64,000 nt of DNA from assembly GCA_027450185.1 (NCBI GenBank), contig DAIDKF010000003.1, forward strand, positions 62,001 through 126,000, given 5' to 3'. The DNA comes from Granulicella sp. (GTDB taxonomy: Bacteria > Acidobacteriota > Terriglobia > Terriglobales > Acidobacteriaceae). Positions 53,905 to 62,740 of the stretch are shown in pieces (position 1 is the stretch's first letter; each line of letters starts with the position of its first letter). The notes beneath the pieces were generated by a model. The model worked only from the letters and a program-made list of their open reading frames with translations. It did no database searches and had not been told where the DNA came from. A program made the position numbers and the translations under genes.

Positions 53905-54069
53905 TTAGTAAGGCTGCTGGCGAGAGTAGAAGGCCCAGGCGATGGCGAACATGACGGCAACCATGAAGGCCAGCTCGGCGTGGGGGCGGTTGCGGTAGTA
54001 GAGGTTGACGATGGCGTCGAAGGTCCAGGCGGCGGAGCCTACGGCCCATATCCATGCGGTGCGGCGCAT
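53905..54069 (-). CDS. Small membrane protein (54 aa)
   Basis: 54 residues: MRRTAWIWAVGSAAWTFDAI, then VNLYYRNRPHAELAF and a second hydrophobic stretch (MVAVMFAIAWAFY). AGGAGT lies five bases before the ATG. Two membrane helices are likely. Conserved-looking but function unknown; it is convergent with sucD and divergent from ndk. Confidence 0.6.
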   Translation of the reverse strand: MRRTAWIWAVGSAAWTFDAIVNLYYRNRPHAELAFMVAVMFAIAWAFYSRQQPY

Positions 54070-54194
54070 TGGGACTCCTGTCCGGTGGGGATCGCGAGGG
54101 GGCGCGTAGAGGGTATTTTATGCGCGGGAGGGGTTGGCGGGCGCGCGGGGAGAGGGCGTTACACTGGTAGAGCAGTCCAGATAAGGAGAATTAC

Positions 54195-54611
54195 GTGTCA
54201 CAACGCACTTTCAGCATCATCAAGCCGGACGCCGTCAAGAAGGGCGATGCCGGAGCTATCCTGGCCGAGATTGTGAAGGCGGGATTCAAGGTAGTTTCGA
54301 TCAAGAAGATTTCGATCTCGAAGGCGCAGGCCGAGGGGTTCTATCACGTGCATGCGGCACGGCCGTTCTTTGGCGAGTTGACGGAGTTCATGAGCTCGGG
54401 GCCGATCTTTCCGATGGTGTTGGAGAAGGAGAATGCGATTGCCGATCTGCGCAAGCTGATGGGCGCGACGGATCCGGCCAAGGCGGAGGCAGGAACGATT
54501 CGCAAGATGTTTGCGGCGTCGATTGGGGAGAACGCGATTCATGGCTCCGACGCGGAGGATACGGCTGCGTTTGAGATTGGGTACTTCTTTGCGGGATATG
54601 AGCTGAAGTAA
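54195..54611 (+). CDS. ndk: Nucleoside diphosphate kinase
   Basis: Balances NTP pools by phosphate transfer through His116 in ENAIHGSDA. 138 residues, the usual length, with the family start [14 protein letters not shown], the [11 protein letters not shown] region and the end [13 protein letters not shown]. The start is GTG with AAGGAG six bases before it. Single gene between two divergent or convergent minus-strand units. Confidence 0.96.
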   Translation: MSQRTFSIIKPDAVKKGDAGAILAEIVKAGFKVVSIKKISISKAQAEGFYHVHAARPFFGELTEFMSSGPIFPMVLEKENAIADLRKLMGATDPAKAEAGTIRKMFAASIGENAIHGSDAEDTAAFEIGYFFAGYELK

Positions 54612-54864
54612 GCGGATCGCTGGCAGGTTGCGGAAAAAATAGGGGCGGTCGCTGCATCTCCTTGCGGAGGTTCGGCGGTCGCCCCTGATGTTGAAGGGTT
54701 CCAAGTTAGTTATCGGCAGTGTGCGGAGAGGCTTTAGGACAGGGCTGCGGATGATGCAAGGGGATGAGCCGCGGTAAGGGCGGGAGGGAGGTTCTGCGGG
54801 CTCGAGGCGGCGACTCGATCGGCGTCATCTGCGGAGCCCAGCAGGGATGGGAGGTTTTGGCAGG

Positions 54865-56091
54865 TTAATGGCGAAAGATGTCGAGGTTGATGGCGTCGCC
54901 CATGGATTTGTAGCCGGCGTCGCCGGGGTGGAGGTGGTCGCCGGAGTCGGCGGCGGGGGAGAAGGAGGAGGGGTGGGCGGGGTCGCGGGTGGCCTGATCG
55001 AAGTCGATGAAGCCGTCGAGGTCCGGGGTGGTGCGAATCCAGTGGTTGAGGGCCTGGCGGACGGCGTCGCCGGCGGGCGAGGAGTAGCCGCAGCCGAGGT
55101 AGGGCGTGAGGGTGGCGCCGAAGACCTTGATGCCGTGGGTGTGGGCACGGCGGGCGAGCTGGGATAGGCCGGTGATGAGGTCGTCGGCGGTGACGACGTC
55201 GTAGGGTTTGGTGGAGTCGTAGGCGTGGCCGATGTCGTTGATGCCTTCGAGGAGGATGAGGTATCTCACACCGGCGGGTGCGAGGACGTCGCGGTCGAAG
55301 CGGGCGAGGGCGTTGGGGCCCCAGCCGTCGTGGAGGATGCGGTTGCCGCTGATGCCCATGTTGAGGACGCCGAGGTCGCGGGTGGAGTGGCCGGCGTGGA
55401 GGCGGGCGGCGAGGATGTCGGGCCAGGTGGAGTTGGCGCCGGTGGTGCTGCGCCAGCCGTCGGTGATGCTGTCGCCGAAGGCTACGACGGAGGCGCCTTT
55501 GGGGGCCTGGACGTCAACCTCTTTGAGGAAGCTCCAGGTGGCGATGTTGTGAGCGCCGGTGAAGGCGGCGGCGGCGAGTTGATTGCCGGGGGCAACAAGG
55601 TTGGTCTGGAGGGCGAGGCCGTGGCCGGTGATTGTGGTGAGGGTCTGAGCGGGGAGAAAGAGGGTGATGGCGAGGTTGGAGAGCGGCGGGGTGGTGAGGT
55701 TGACGGGGTCGCTGACGGCGACGGCTCCGGCGGGAATGACGATGGAGGGATGGCCGTTGAAGGCGAGGGGGAGCGAGGTGGCGGGCTGGATGGCGGCGGG
55801 GGTTGCGTCGGTTGTGGAAGGGAGGGCGATGGAGGCTCCGCCGATGGTGAGGGAGCCGGTGCCGAGCTCGTTGGTGAGGACGACGCGGAGGGTGGAGCCG
55901 CCGAGAGAGAGGTGGACGATCTGGCGGAGGGTGGTGTCTGCGGTGAAGTCGTGCTGTTGGTTGGCGACGGCGACGGAAGCGGTTCCCCAGGTGCCGATCC
56001 AGTGGGCGTCGGACGCAAGGGCGGGGCAGGCGGTGAGGGCGAGCACGGCGGCGGCGAGGGTGAGGCGCAGGGAGGGTTGGAACAGGCGCAC
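54865..56091 (-). CDS. Secreted SGNH/GDSL hydrolase
   Basis: 408 residues. A signal peptide (LTLAAAVLALTACPALA) is followed by an N-terminal beta-sandwich-like region and a SGNH hydrolase domain. Block I has Ser208 in VAFGDSITDGW, block II Gly in NMGISGNRILHD, block III Asn in LLEGINDIGHAYD, block V Asp/His in SGDHLHPGDAGY. Such enzymes deacetylate polysaccharides or hydrolyse esters. The start is a GTG with no strong ribosome site; other codons nearby are not better. Natural substrate unknown. Confidence 0.85.
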   Translation of the reverse strand: MRLFQPSLRLTLAAAVLALTACPALASDAHWIGTWGTASVAVANQQHDFTADTTLRQIVHLSLGGSTLRVVLTNELGTGSLTIGGASIALPSTTDATPAAIQPATSLPLAFNGHPSIVIPAGAVAVSDPVNLTTPPLSNLAITLFLPAQTLTTITGHGLALQTNLVAPGNQLAAAAFTGAHNIATWSFLKEVDVQAPKGASVVAFGDSITDGWRSTTGANSTWPDILAARLHAGHSTRDLGVLNMGISGNRILHDGWGPNALARFDRDVLAPAGVRYLILLEGINDIGHAYDSTKPYDVVTADDLITGLSQLARRAHTHGIKVFGATLTPYLGCGYSSPAGDAVRQALNHWIRTTPDLDGFIDFDQATRDPAHPSSFSPAADSGDHLHPGDAGYKSMGDAINLDIFRH

Positions 56092-56222
56092 GGCGGGGAG
56101 ACTCCTGGATGGGATGGACGGCGATGCGGCGGTGGCCGGGTTCGGCGTCGACCACCAGCATACGACGAGCGGGGAGGTGCGTGTGTTGGCGGGATGAGAG
56201 GTGGCGCGAGAAGGAGGCGGGT

Positions 56223-56675
56223 TCAGCCGGGGTAGCTGCTCTTAATGTAGCCCTCGAGTTCCTGAATGGCGTTGGCCTGGCTGGAGATGACCCACTTGAC
56301 GAGGTCGCCGATGGAGATGATGCCGATGACGGCGTCGTGGTCGAGGACGGGGAGATGGCGGATGTGGTGCTCGGTCATGATGGCCATGCACTCGTCGACG
56401 GTGTGGCGGGGGGTGACGGAGATGACGGGGCTGGTCATGATCTGGCGGACGAGGGTCTGGCGGGAGTCGTGGCCGATGAGGATGCCTTTGCGGGCGTAGT
56501 CGCGCTCGGAGAGGATGCCGACGAGGTGGTCGGCGGAGAGCACGAGGAGAGCGCCGACATCGAACTCGGCCAGCTTCTCGATGGCCTGATGGACGGTGTG
56601 GTTGGGGGAGATGGAGAAGACGTTGTGGCTGGCTTTGCTCTGGAGCACGAGGGCAATCATGTCGGTGCAGTTCAT
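56223..56675 (-). CDS. Two-CBS-domain protein
   Basis: 150 residues made of two CBS modules: VHQAIEKLAEFDVGALLVLS to GILSERDY, and MTSPVISVTPRHTVDECMAI to GIISIGDLVKWVI. Pairs of CBS domains bind adenosine nucleotides and act as energy sensors. AGGAGG lies six bases before the ATG; the longer open frame is spurious. No enzyme domain is attached, so a partner protein is likely. Confidence 0.9.
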   Translation of the reverse strand: MNCTDMIALVLQSKASHNVFSISPNHTVHQAIEKLAEFDVGALLVLSADHLVGILSERDYARKGILIGHDSRQTLVRQIMTSPVISVTPRHTVDECMAIMTEHHIRHLPVLDHDAVIGIISIGDLVKWVISSQANAIQELEGYIKSSYPG

Positions 56676-57030
56676 CGAAACCTCCTGAGGCTTGCGGGCT
56701 GCGTGAGGAGCGTGAAACAGATGTGCCGTGGCGCCGGTTGAGAGCGGCAAACGGGGTGGATACGGCACGTGGAGACTATAGACCATTTGACGCCAGGCGA
56801 ACAGGGGCGGCGAATGAGAGGGGCGGCGGGGAAGGGTGGAAGGACGGAGGCCGGTGGGCGAATAGCGATGTTCCGGTTCGAAAAAAATGCAGTGCGGTGC
56901 AAAATGCACTGCCCATGGTGTGCGAACTGGACTATGATGCCAGCCAACGGTGTTCCCTACCTTACGAGCCCGGGAGACCAGACTTGCTCGGTATCGATGC
57001 CGGACCAAATTCGAGTCCTGAGGTGTCGTT
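56676..57030. other. Divergent gap with a dyad
   Basis: 355 bp between the CBS gene and a small membrane-protein gene. GCAGTGC/GCACTGC (56889-56912, 10-nt spacer) is a perfect inverted repeat and could be an operator. Nothing else was recognised. Confidence 0.4.
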
Positions 57031-57303
57031 ATGGATGTGATCCTTGTACTTTGGGTTGCATGGGGAGTGGTTGCTGCTGTTCTGCTGGTACTGCTGGGGT
57101 ATCGCGGGACGCTGACGCGTTATGAGGAAGACCAGATTTTTCTTGACGAGACAGGCAGCATCGAGGCGCAGCAACAGAGCGAGATCCAACGCAAGCTGGA
57201 GAAGATCCGGCCGTTCCTGGTGACGACGGTCTGGGCGATTGGCGCGCTGACGGTGGTTATTCTGGGCCTGTATGTGCGCACTGCGGTTCAGAACCTGATG
57301 TAG
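57031..57303 (+). CDS. Small two-helix membrane protein
   Basis: 90 residues: a membrane helix (VILVLWVAWGVVAAVLLVLL), a cytoplasmic or periplasmic helical loop (TRYEEDQIFLDETGS, IEAQQQSEIQRKLEKI) and a second helix (VTTVWAIGALTVVILGLYV). GAGGTG lies upstream of the ATG. No family recognised; it is followed by galM on the same strand after 186 bp. Confidence 0.65.
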   Translation: MDVILVLWVAWGVVAAVLLVLLGYRGTLTRYEEDQIFLDETGSIEAQQQSEIQRKLEKIRPFLVTTVWAIGALTVVILGLYVRTAVQNLM

Positions 57304-57489
57304 CGAGAGGTTCCGAGGGCGGAGGATGTGTGGGAGACGCGCCGGAGCGGGGAGAGGCTCTGGCGACGCCTTCGCAGCAGAGCACCCGCCGGAGGATGGG
57401 GCCGGTGCAGGCGGGGGGGATTGAGACGAAGGGGGCGGAGTGGGGTATCCTGAGCGTCTGGGCCGACGGACGAGTCGGCGGATGGGACG

Positions 57490-58575
57490 ATGAACAGGAT
57501 GATGGACGCGGCGATGGATGGTGCGAGCACAACGGTGCGCTCGGAGAGGTTTGGGACGCTGGCGGATGGCAGCGTTGTGGAGGCGTTTACGCTGCAGAGC
57601 CCGGCGGTGGAGCTGCGGCTGATTACGTATGGCGCGCGCGTGGTGGAGCTGCGGACGGCGGACCGGGAGGGACGGAGGGCCGATGTGACGCTGGGGTATG
57701 ACGCGCTGAAGCCGTATGTCGAGAACGCGAATGCGTATCTGGGGACGATTGCGGGGCGGTTTGCGAACCGGATTGCGCAGGGGCGTTTTGTGCTGGGGGG
57801 CGAGACGGTGCAGACCACGATTAACGATGGTGCGAATATGCTGCATGGCGGGGCGGAGGGGTTCGACCGGCGCAACTGGAGCGCGGAGGTGGTGCCCGGC
57901 GGGGTGGTGTTTACGCTGGTGAGCGCGGATGGGGACCAGGGGTTTCCGGGGACGCTGACGGTGCGGGTGAGGTATACGCTGCGGGACAACGTGGTGCGGA
58001 TGGACTATGCAGCGACGACCGACAAGACGACGGTGGTGAACCTGACCAACCACGCGTACTTCAACCTTGCGGGCGAGGGCCATGGGACTGTGCTGGACGA
58101 GATGTTGACGCTGGAGGCGGACTTCTACACCCCGGTGAGCGATGCAGCCGCGATTCCGACGGGGGAGATTGCGGCCGTGGCGGGAACGCCGTTCGACTTC
58201 AGGCGGGCGACGGCGATTGGGGAGCGGATTGGGGCGGAGAACGACCAACTGCGGTTCGGACGGGGGTATGACCACAACTGGGTGGTGCGGGGGAAGGCTG
58301 GGGAGTTGCGACCGGCGGCGAGGCTGTATGAGCCGAAGAGCGGACGCGTGCTGCGCGTGGAGACGACCGAGCCCGCAATCCAGTTCTACTCGGGGAATTT
58401 TCTGGACGGGACGCTGGTGGGCAAGGCGGGCGTGGCCTATGCGCAGCGCAGCGGGCTGTGCCTGGAGACGCAGGGGTTTCCCGATGCTCCGAATCAGGCC
58501 GGGTTTCCGAGTACGGAGCTGCGGCCGGAGGGGATGTACCAGAGCGTGACGACGTGGACGTTTGAGGTGGAGTAG
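57490..58575 (+). CDS. galM: Aldose 1-epimerase (mutarotase)
   Basis: Interconverts alpha and beta aldoses. 361 residues. Substrate-binding His119 is in NMLHGG, catalytic His188 in NLTNHAYFNL and catalytic Glu326 in LETQGFPDAPNQ, all intact; NANAYLGTIAGRFANRI is also characteristic. The ATG chosen begins MNRMMDAAMDG; other in-frame ATGs within the first ten codons are possible. No other sugar gene is adjacent. Confidence 0.93.
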   Translation: MNRMMDAAMDGASTTVRSERFGTLADGSVVEAFTLQSPAVELRLITYGARVVELRTADREGRRADVTLGYDALKPYVENANAYLGTIAGRFANRIAQGRFVLGGETVQTTINDGANMLHGGAEGFDRRNWSAEVVPGGVVFTLVSADGDQGFPGTLTVRVRYTLRDNVVRMDYAATTDKTTVVNLTNHAYFNLAGEGHGTVLDEMLTLEADFYTPVSDAAAIPTGEIAAVAGTPFDFRRATAIGERIGAENDQLRFGRGYDHNWVVRGKAGELRPAARLYEPKSGRVLRVETTEPAIQFYSGNFLDGTLVGKAGVAYAQRSGLCLETQGFPDAPNQAGFPSTELRPEGMYQSVTTWTFEVE

Positions 58576-58611
58576 GGGGCGGATCGATCGGGTTGGTGGA
58601 GGGAAAATAGT

Positions 58612-59199
58612 CTAGTGGGCGCTGGCGATGGCGCGGTCAAGGGCTTCGAGTTGCTGCGGCGCCAGTTGCTGGCGGATCTGGAGGAGGATGTGGACGTTTT
58701 CCTTCTCAAGGTCGTTGCGCGCGTGGGCGACACGGTCGATGGCGGCGAAGACCCGGGTTTCGTCGCGCAGATCGGCGCGGGAGATGGAGGCGAGGTTGGC
58801 CTCTTCGTGCTGGAGGTTGGTGTAGAGGCTGGTCAGGGCGGGGCGGTTGGCCTCGAAGATGTTGTCCATGCGGTGCTGCTGATCGGAGCTCAGGTTGAGC
58901 TTGCGGACGGTGGCGTAGTCGTCCCACCAGCGGCCGCCGAGGCCGAGACGAAGGCCCATGTGCGGCTGGGAGTGGGAGGCGGATGAGGGGCGATCGAAGC
59001 CGGTGCCGGCGCGGCGGGCGACGGCCGCCGACGGTGCGGCCGCGGAACCGGCGACGCTGCCACGTGCGCCAGAGGCAGCGGCCGAAGGATGCTGGGCTGC
59101 TCCAAGATGGGCGGCGCAGACGAGGCCGAGGCACAGGACGGCGATTGCCGACAGGTTGAAGCGCCCGGCGACACGGCGTCGAGATGTGCGGTTCGGCAT
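58612..59199 (-). CDS. Spy/CpxP-like periplasmic protein
   Basis: 195 residues with a signal peptide (FNLSAIAVLCLGLVCAAHLG). An Ala/Ser-rich segment is followed by a helical region: VRKLNLSSDQQHRMDNIFEA, then LTSLYTNLQHEEANLASI, and a coiled end (DLEKENVHILLQIRQQLAP). The LxLSSxQ start followed by long helices fits the LTxxQ/heavy-metal-resistance family. AGAGG lies upstream of the ATG chosen. It is downstream of an ECF sigma/anti-sigma pair, so it is a likely regulon member. Confidence 0.7.
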   Translation of the reverse strand: MPNRTSRRRVAGRFNLSAIAVLCLGLVCAAHLGAAQHPSAAASGARGSVAGSAAAPSAAVARRAGTGFDRPSSASHSQPHMGLRLGLGGRWWDDYATVRKLNLSSDQQHRMDNIFEANRPALTSLYTNLQHEEANLASISRADLRDETRVFAAIDRVAHARNDLEKENVHILLQIRQQLAPQQLEALDRAIASAH

Positions 59200-59209
59200 C
59201 ACGCGACCT

Positions 59210-59842
59210 CTAATCCTGAAGCGCAGTGGGCGGTGCGGCGGGCTGGTCGTTCGGAGCCTGGAGGCCGAGGGCAGAAGGGGTCTCGGCGGAGGTGTCAAGC
59301 GCGGAGTCTATGTCCTGCAACATCTGGTTGTCGGCAGAGACCTGGTCGACGTGGGGGTTAGATGCGGGGGCGTGCTGGTTGGCGTTCTGCTGCGCAGCGT
59401 CCTGCGGGGTGGCGTCCGGCAGGGTGGTCTGTTGCGTTGCCTGCTGCGAGGCCGAGGGAAAGAAGACGAGCCAGCCCTGACTGGTGGTGGTGAGCGCGAT
59501 GCCCACGGCCAGAGTGAGGCAGGCCGTCGCCCAGCCGATATGGCGGTGCCAGAGGGGGCGATGCTGAGCGCGGAGGGGGACGGCGAGGGTGGCGGAGCGG
59601 CGCTCGCTCCAGGCGGTGGTGACGCGGCGGAAGCTGGAGAGGGGGTCGGCGACGGTGGTGACGCGGCGGGTGCAGAGGGGGCAGGCGGCGAGATGGGCGG
59701 CGGGCTCGGCGGCGAGGCAGCCAATGAGGTAGTCATCGAGCTGGTCGGCGGAGAGATGACCGGACGCGGCCTGGGTGCTGGCTGCCGTACTGGGTGCAGG
59801 GTCTGGTGCGGGGGTGGGGTGGAGATCCGGGGAGGAGTTCAT
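59210..59842 (-). CDS. Zinc-finger anti-sigma factor
   Basis: 210 residues. A zf-HC2-like motif (HLAACPLCTRRV) follows a short disordered N-terminus rich in Ala and Pro; a membrane helix (WATACLTLAVGIALTTT) follows. The C-terminal region is Gln/Ala/Pro-rich. The start overlaps the sigma stop by 4 bp, giving coupled synthesis and sequestration of the sigma factor. A 10-bp gap separates it from the Spy-like gene. Confidence 0.8.
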   Translation of the reverse strand: MNSSPDLHPTPAPDPAPSTAASTQAASGHLSADQLDDYLIGCLAAEPAAHLAACPLCTRRVTTVADPLSSFRRVTTAWSERRSATLAVPLRAQHRPLWHRHIGWATACLTLAVGIALTTTSQGWLVFFPSASQQATQQTTLPDATPQDAAQQNANQHAPASNPHVDQVSADNQMLQDIDSALDTSAETPSALGLQAPNDQPAAPPTALQD

Positions 59843-60564
59843 GCTGACACTCCGACAGGCTGGGGTCGTCCAGTGGCGAGGGTGCGGCGGGAGGAGGAGG
59901 ATTTGGGGGGAGCAGCCGGGTGGGAGGCTGGCGGATTGGCTGCCTGAGCGGCACGGACCTCTGCCTGAGCCGCACGGACCTCGGCCTGAGCGGCACGGAC
60001 CTCGGCCCGCACGGACTTGAGGGCGCGGTGGAGGTGGGTCTTGACGGTGTTGACGGGGATGCCGGTGATGGCGGAGATCTCGGAGAGTTCGAGTTCCTCG
60101 GAGAAGCGCATGAGGAAGACGTTGCGCTGATTGGGGGAGAGATTGAGCAGAGCAGCCTGGACCTGAGCGGCCTTCTCCTTGACGAGGAGGCGGGACTCGG
60201 GGGAGCTTTCGTGGCTGGGAAGGAAGTTGGCGGCGTCGGTGATGTCGATGGCGGTGGCGCGGGCCTGACGCCAGAAGCGGAACTTCTGGAGGCGCTGCTG
60301 GTCGCGGATGAGATTGACGGCGATGCTGGTGAGCCAGGTGTTGACGGAGCAGTCGCCGCGGAAGCGGTCGCGGGCGTTGTAGGCCTTGAGGAAGCAGTCC
60401 TGGGTGATGGACTCGGCGAGGTCGGCGTCACCGACGGAGAAGGCGACGAAGCGGAGCAGCCGGGGCCGGTAGGTGCGGACCAGGGTCTCCATGTCGTCGA
60501 GCTCCGTGGCGGTGCGCTCGGCGGTGGGGAGATTCGCGATGGATGCGTCAAGGGTCAGCTGCAT
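59839..60564 (-). CDS. ECF sigma-70 factor with a repetitive C-terminus
   Basis: 241 residues. Region 2 (LLRFVAFSVGDADLAESITQ, then VNTWLTSIAVNLIRD) and region 4 (LSPNQRNVFLMRFSEELELS, then IPVNTVKTHLHRALK) are complete. After region 4 the heptad EVRAAQA occurs three times, ending in a Pro/Ser-rich tail. The expansion is encoded by a 21-bp tandem repeat. ATG starts MQLTLDA. Function of the tail unknown. Confidence 0.85.
   Translation of the reverse strand: MQLTLDASIANLPTAERTATELDDMETLVRTYRPRLLRFVAFSVGDADLAESITQDCFLKAYNARDRFRGDCSVNTWLTSIAVNLIRDQQRLQKFRFWRQARATAIDITDAANFLPSHESSPESRLLVKEKAAQVQAALLNLSPNQRNVFLMRFSEELELSEISAITGIPVNTVKTHLHRALKSVRAEVRAAQAEVRAAQAEVRAAQAANPPASHPAAPPKSSSSRRTLATGRPQPVGVSA
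59942..60004. repeat. 21-bp tandem repeat (3 copies)
   Basis: Three near-identical 21-bp units (59942-59962, 59963-59983, 59984-60004), followed by a degraded fourth, encode the EVRAAQA heptads of the sigma-factor C-terminus. One or two base differences separate the copies. Confidence 0.85.
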
Positions 60565-60678
60565 ATAGTTGGAGACGTGCGTCCCTCCAGTACAGATTAC
60601 ATACTGGATGAGGATTGTGCGGGCAAAGTTGCCAGAAGACGGAGCGGCCCGGAGAGGTGGGGGGACGTTGGCGGGGGA

Positions 60679-61692
60679 CTAAATGGGAGGGGTGGGGGGA
60701 TTGGCGGTGGCCAGGGCAGCGGCAGCGGCATCCTTCTGAACGAAGTACTCGTCCATGAGGACGGCGATGAGTGCGGCGGTGGGGACTGCGACGAGGGCGC
60801 CGACGACGCCGGCCAGCTCCGCACCGACGAGCAGGGCGATGAGCACGGAGAGGCCCATGAGATGGACACGGCTGCGCATGATGCGGGGGACGAGGAGGCC
60901 GTTTTCGATCTGCAGGTAGATGGCGTAGAAGATGAGGACGCCGGCCATGCGGGTCCAGGATTCGGTGGCCGCGACGACGGCCGCGAGGGTGATGGTGATG
61001 ATGCCGCCGGCGACGGGAATGATGTTGAAGAGGCCCATGAGGACGCCCAGAAGGAAGAAGTAACGGACGTGCAGAGCGGCGAAGACGATGGTGCTGCAGA
61101 GGCCGAGGATGAGCATGAGGGAGAGCTGGCCGAGGAGCCAGCGGCTCATGCGCAGTTCGGCGACGACGAGGGTTCTGGCCAGACGCTCGCGGGATTCGGG
61201 CTCGATGAAGGAGAGCAGGTAGTAGTAGACGAACTCGCCTTCGAGCATGAAGTAGATGCAGAGGACGAGAGAGGTGATGAGGGCGAGGAAACGGCTGATC
61301 CAGAGCGGGGCGGTGGCCAGCATGTACTGGGCGGTGGAGGCGATGACGTCTTCGCTTTTGGCGGCGAGGGAGTCGAAGCCGAACTTGTCGGCCAGGGGCA
61401 GGCGCTTGAGGTGGTCGATGAAGCCGGGGACACGGCGGGGAAGTTCGGCGGCGAAGTGCTGAACGTCATGCATGACCGGCGGCAGGGCGAAGATGAGGAA
61501 GAGGGTGAGGGTGATGAAGACGGCGAGCACCAGGGCAATGACCGCCAGGGGACGCGAGGGCGACCAGTTGCGGATGCGCAGACGCATGATGTTCTGCACC
61601 ACGGGCATGAGGACGACGGCGAAGAGAGCGCTGACGTAGACCAGTTGCAGGACAGGTAGAAGCCGCCAGGCCAGGAGCAGGGCCAGAGCCAC
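60679..61692 (-). CDS. AI-2E family membrane protein
   Basis: 337 residues (367 if the CTG at 61782 is used) with about eight membrane helices: LVYVSALFAVVLMPVVQ near the N-terminus, LFNIIPVAGGIITITLAAVV and GALVAVPTAALIAVLMDEYF near the C-terminus. The family contains putative permeases such as TqsA, once linked to AI-2 export, and some Na+/H+ exchangers. The GTG listed is the first standard start, but it falls inside the first hydrophobic segment; an upstream CTG with AAGGAG eight bases before it would give the whole helix. No neighbours hint at substrate. Confidence 0.82.
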   Translation of the reverse strand: MALALLLAWRLLPVLQLVYVSALFAVVLMPVVQNIMRLRIRNWSPSRPLAVIALVLAVFITLTLFLIFALPPVMHDVQHFAAELPRRVPGFIDHLKRLPLADKFGFDSLAAKSEDVIASTAQYMLATAPLWISRFLALITSLVLCIYFMLEGEFVYYYLLSFIEPESRERLARTLVVAELRMSRWLLGQLSLMLILGLCSTIVFAALHVRYFFLLGVLMGLFNIIPVAGGIITITLAAVVAATESWTRMAGVLIFYAIYLQIENGLLVPRIMRSRVHLMGLSVLIALLVGAELAGVVGALVAVPTAALIAVLMDEYFVQKDAAAAALATANPPTPPI

Positions 61693-61888
61693 GGCGAAGG
61701 CAAAGAGGATGTGCCCGCGAATGGCGGCCGAGTGCCGGGAGCGATCTTCGGCGAGATTGGACTGGCGAGGGTCTGGCGACAGCGGGCACGCTCCTTAGCA
61801 GATGGATGGGATGCTCTCACTTGGATGCGGCGAGAGGCAAATGGGCTGGCCGCAGAGGCATTGCGGGGGGAGAGCAGCCGGGTTGAGT

Positions 61889-62539
61889 TTAGCGCGCGCC
61901 GGGGCGCAGGGCGGAGTGGAGCAGGCCGAGGATGGCGTCGGCGGTTTGATCGAGGTTGAGGTGAGCGGTGTCGAGGGTGTGGGCGGCGATGCGCTCGTAG
62001 TGGGGGCGGCGGAGATGGAAGCGGCGCTCGGCGAGAGCGAGGTCGGCGAGGTTGGGGCGGGCGGTGGCGGCGGGGTCGGCGGCCTGGGCGGAGCAGCGGT
62101 CGACGAGGGTGCGGAAGGGAGCGGCGAGATAGATGACGGCGGTGTGCGGAGTCTGCTCAAGGAGGAGACGGTTGCCGAGAGCTTCGGGGGCGCCGCCGCC
62201 GAGGGCGAGGACGATGTTGCGCTGGCCAAGAAGGGAGGCAAGGGCGGCGGACTCGATGTGGCGGAAGTGAGCTTCGCCGTGCTCGGCGAAGATCTGGGGG
62301 ACGGTGCGGTGGTGGCGGGCTTCGATCTCGCGGTCGAGATCGAGGAAGCGCCAGCCGAGGCGGTCGGCGAGGAGTTTGCCGGCGGTGGTCTTGCCCGAGC
62401 CCATGAAGCCGGTGAGCACGATGCGATGGAGGACTGCGCGTCCAGCGAGGGCTGAACCTTCGCCGGGTTGCAGGCCTTCGCGGGGTTTCGGTTTGGTGGG
62501 CATGTCCTGGACTGGTAAAGGCAGTGTTGCTGTACTCAT
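61889..62539 (-). CDS. aroK: Shikimate kinase
   Basis: Phosphorylates shikimate in the common aromatic amino-acid pathway. 216 residues: a 38-residue extension (Pro/Lys-rich) precedes the kinase core, which usually starts the protein. P-loop GFMGSGKTT (44-52), shikimate/Mg ligands Asp67 and Asp69 in LDLDREIE, Arg93 and Glu96 in FRHIESAAL, and GGGAP (114-118) are intact. GGAG lies seven bases before the ATG. No aro neighbours. The upstream 230 bp form an apparent aromatic-amino-acid attenuation leader (see findings). Confidence 0.93.
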   Translation of the reverse strand: MSTATLPLPVQDMPTKPKPREGLQPGEGSALAGRAVLHRIVLTGFMGSGKTTAGKLLADRLGWRFLDLDREIEARHHRTVPQIFAEHGEAHFRHIESAALASLLGQRNIVLALGGGAPEALGNRLLLEQTPHTAVIYLAAPFRTLVDRCSAQAADPAATARPNLADLALAERRFHLRRPHYERIAAHTLDTAHLNLDQTADAILGLLHSALRPGAR

Positions 62540-62584
62540 TGTCGTCTCCGTTGGGGTTTCGGTGAAGCGAAGTTGTTTGGGGGC

Positions 62585-62618
62585 AAAAGAAAAACCGCAG
62601 ACCTTGGGGGCTGCGGCT
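62585..62618 (-). terminator. Intrinsic terminator in the aroK leader
   Basis: On the minus strand CCGCAG/CTGCGG (extended by A:U and G:U pairs) with a 10-nt loop is followed by TTTTTCTTTT. It stands between the aromatic leader peptide and aroK, with the T-run ending 45 bp before the aroK ATG. It would stop transcripts before the kinase gene unless an alternative fold prevents it. Confidence 0.8.
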
Positions 62619-62640
62619 CGGGGCTTGATTGGGTTCTCTA

Positions 62641-62733
62641 CTAGGTGGGATCAGAGAAGCGCACAACGCCGCCGGGCCGCTGGGGATACCAGAAGCAATA
62701 GGTAAATCGGCCGGTGGTGGGGCGCAGGTTCAT
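62641..62733 (-). CDS. Putative aromatic leader peptide of aroK
   Basis: 30 codons followed by a tandem stop (TAGTAG). Codons 10-16 read Phe-Thr-Tyr-Cys-Phe-Trp-Tyr (bases 62686-62706): five aromatic residues in seven, covering all three aromatic amino acids. No ribosome site precedes the ATG, but a candidate -10 hexamer lies seven bases upstream, so the mRNA may begin at the AUG (leaderless). A terminator begins 23 bp after the first stop codon. Stalling at the aromatic run for lack of charged tRNA would favour aroK expression. A conserved small protein of other function is the alternative. Confidence 0.65.
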   Translation of the reverse strand: MNLRPTTGRFTYCFWYPQRPGGVVRFSDPT

Positions 62734-62740
62734 TGAGATG

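Noticed and set aside
55225-56235. Plus-strand open frame opposite the GDSL hydrolase
   Set aside because: Gly/Val/Glu-rich shadow of a skewed gene; the SGNH blocks on the minus strand settle the coding strand.
59920-61659. Open frame of 579 codons on the plus strand across the sigma and AI-2E genes
   Set aside because: Extreme Gly/Asp/Glu content and position opposite two supported genes show that it is not coding.
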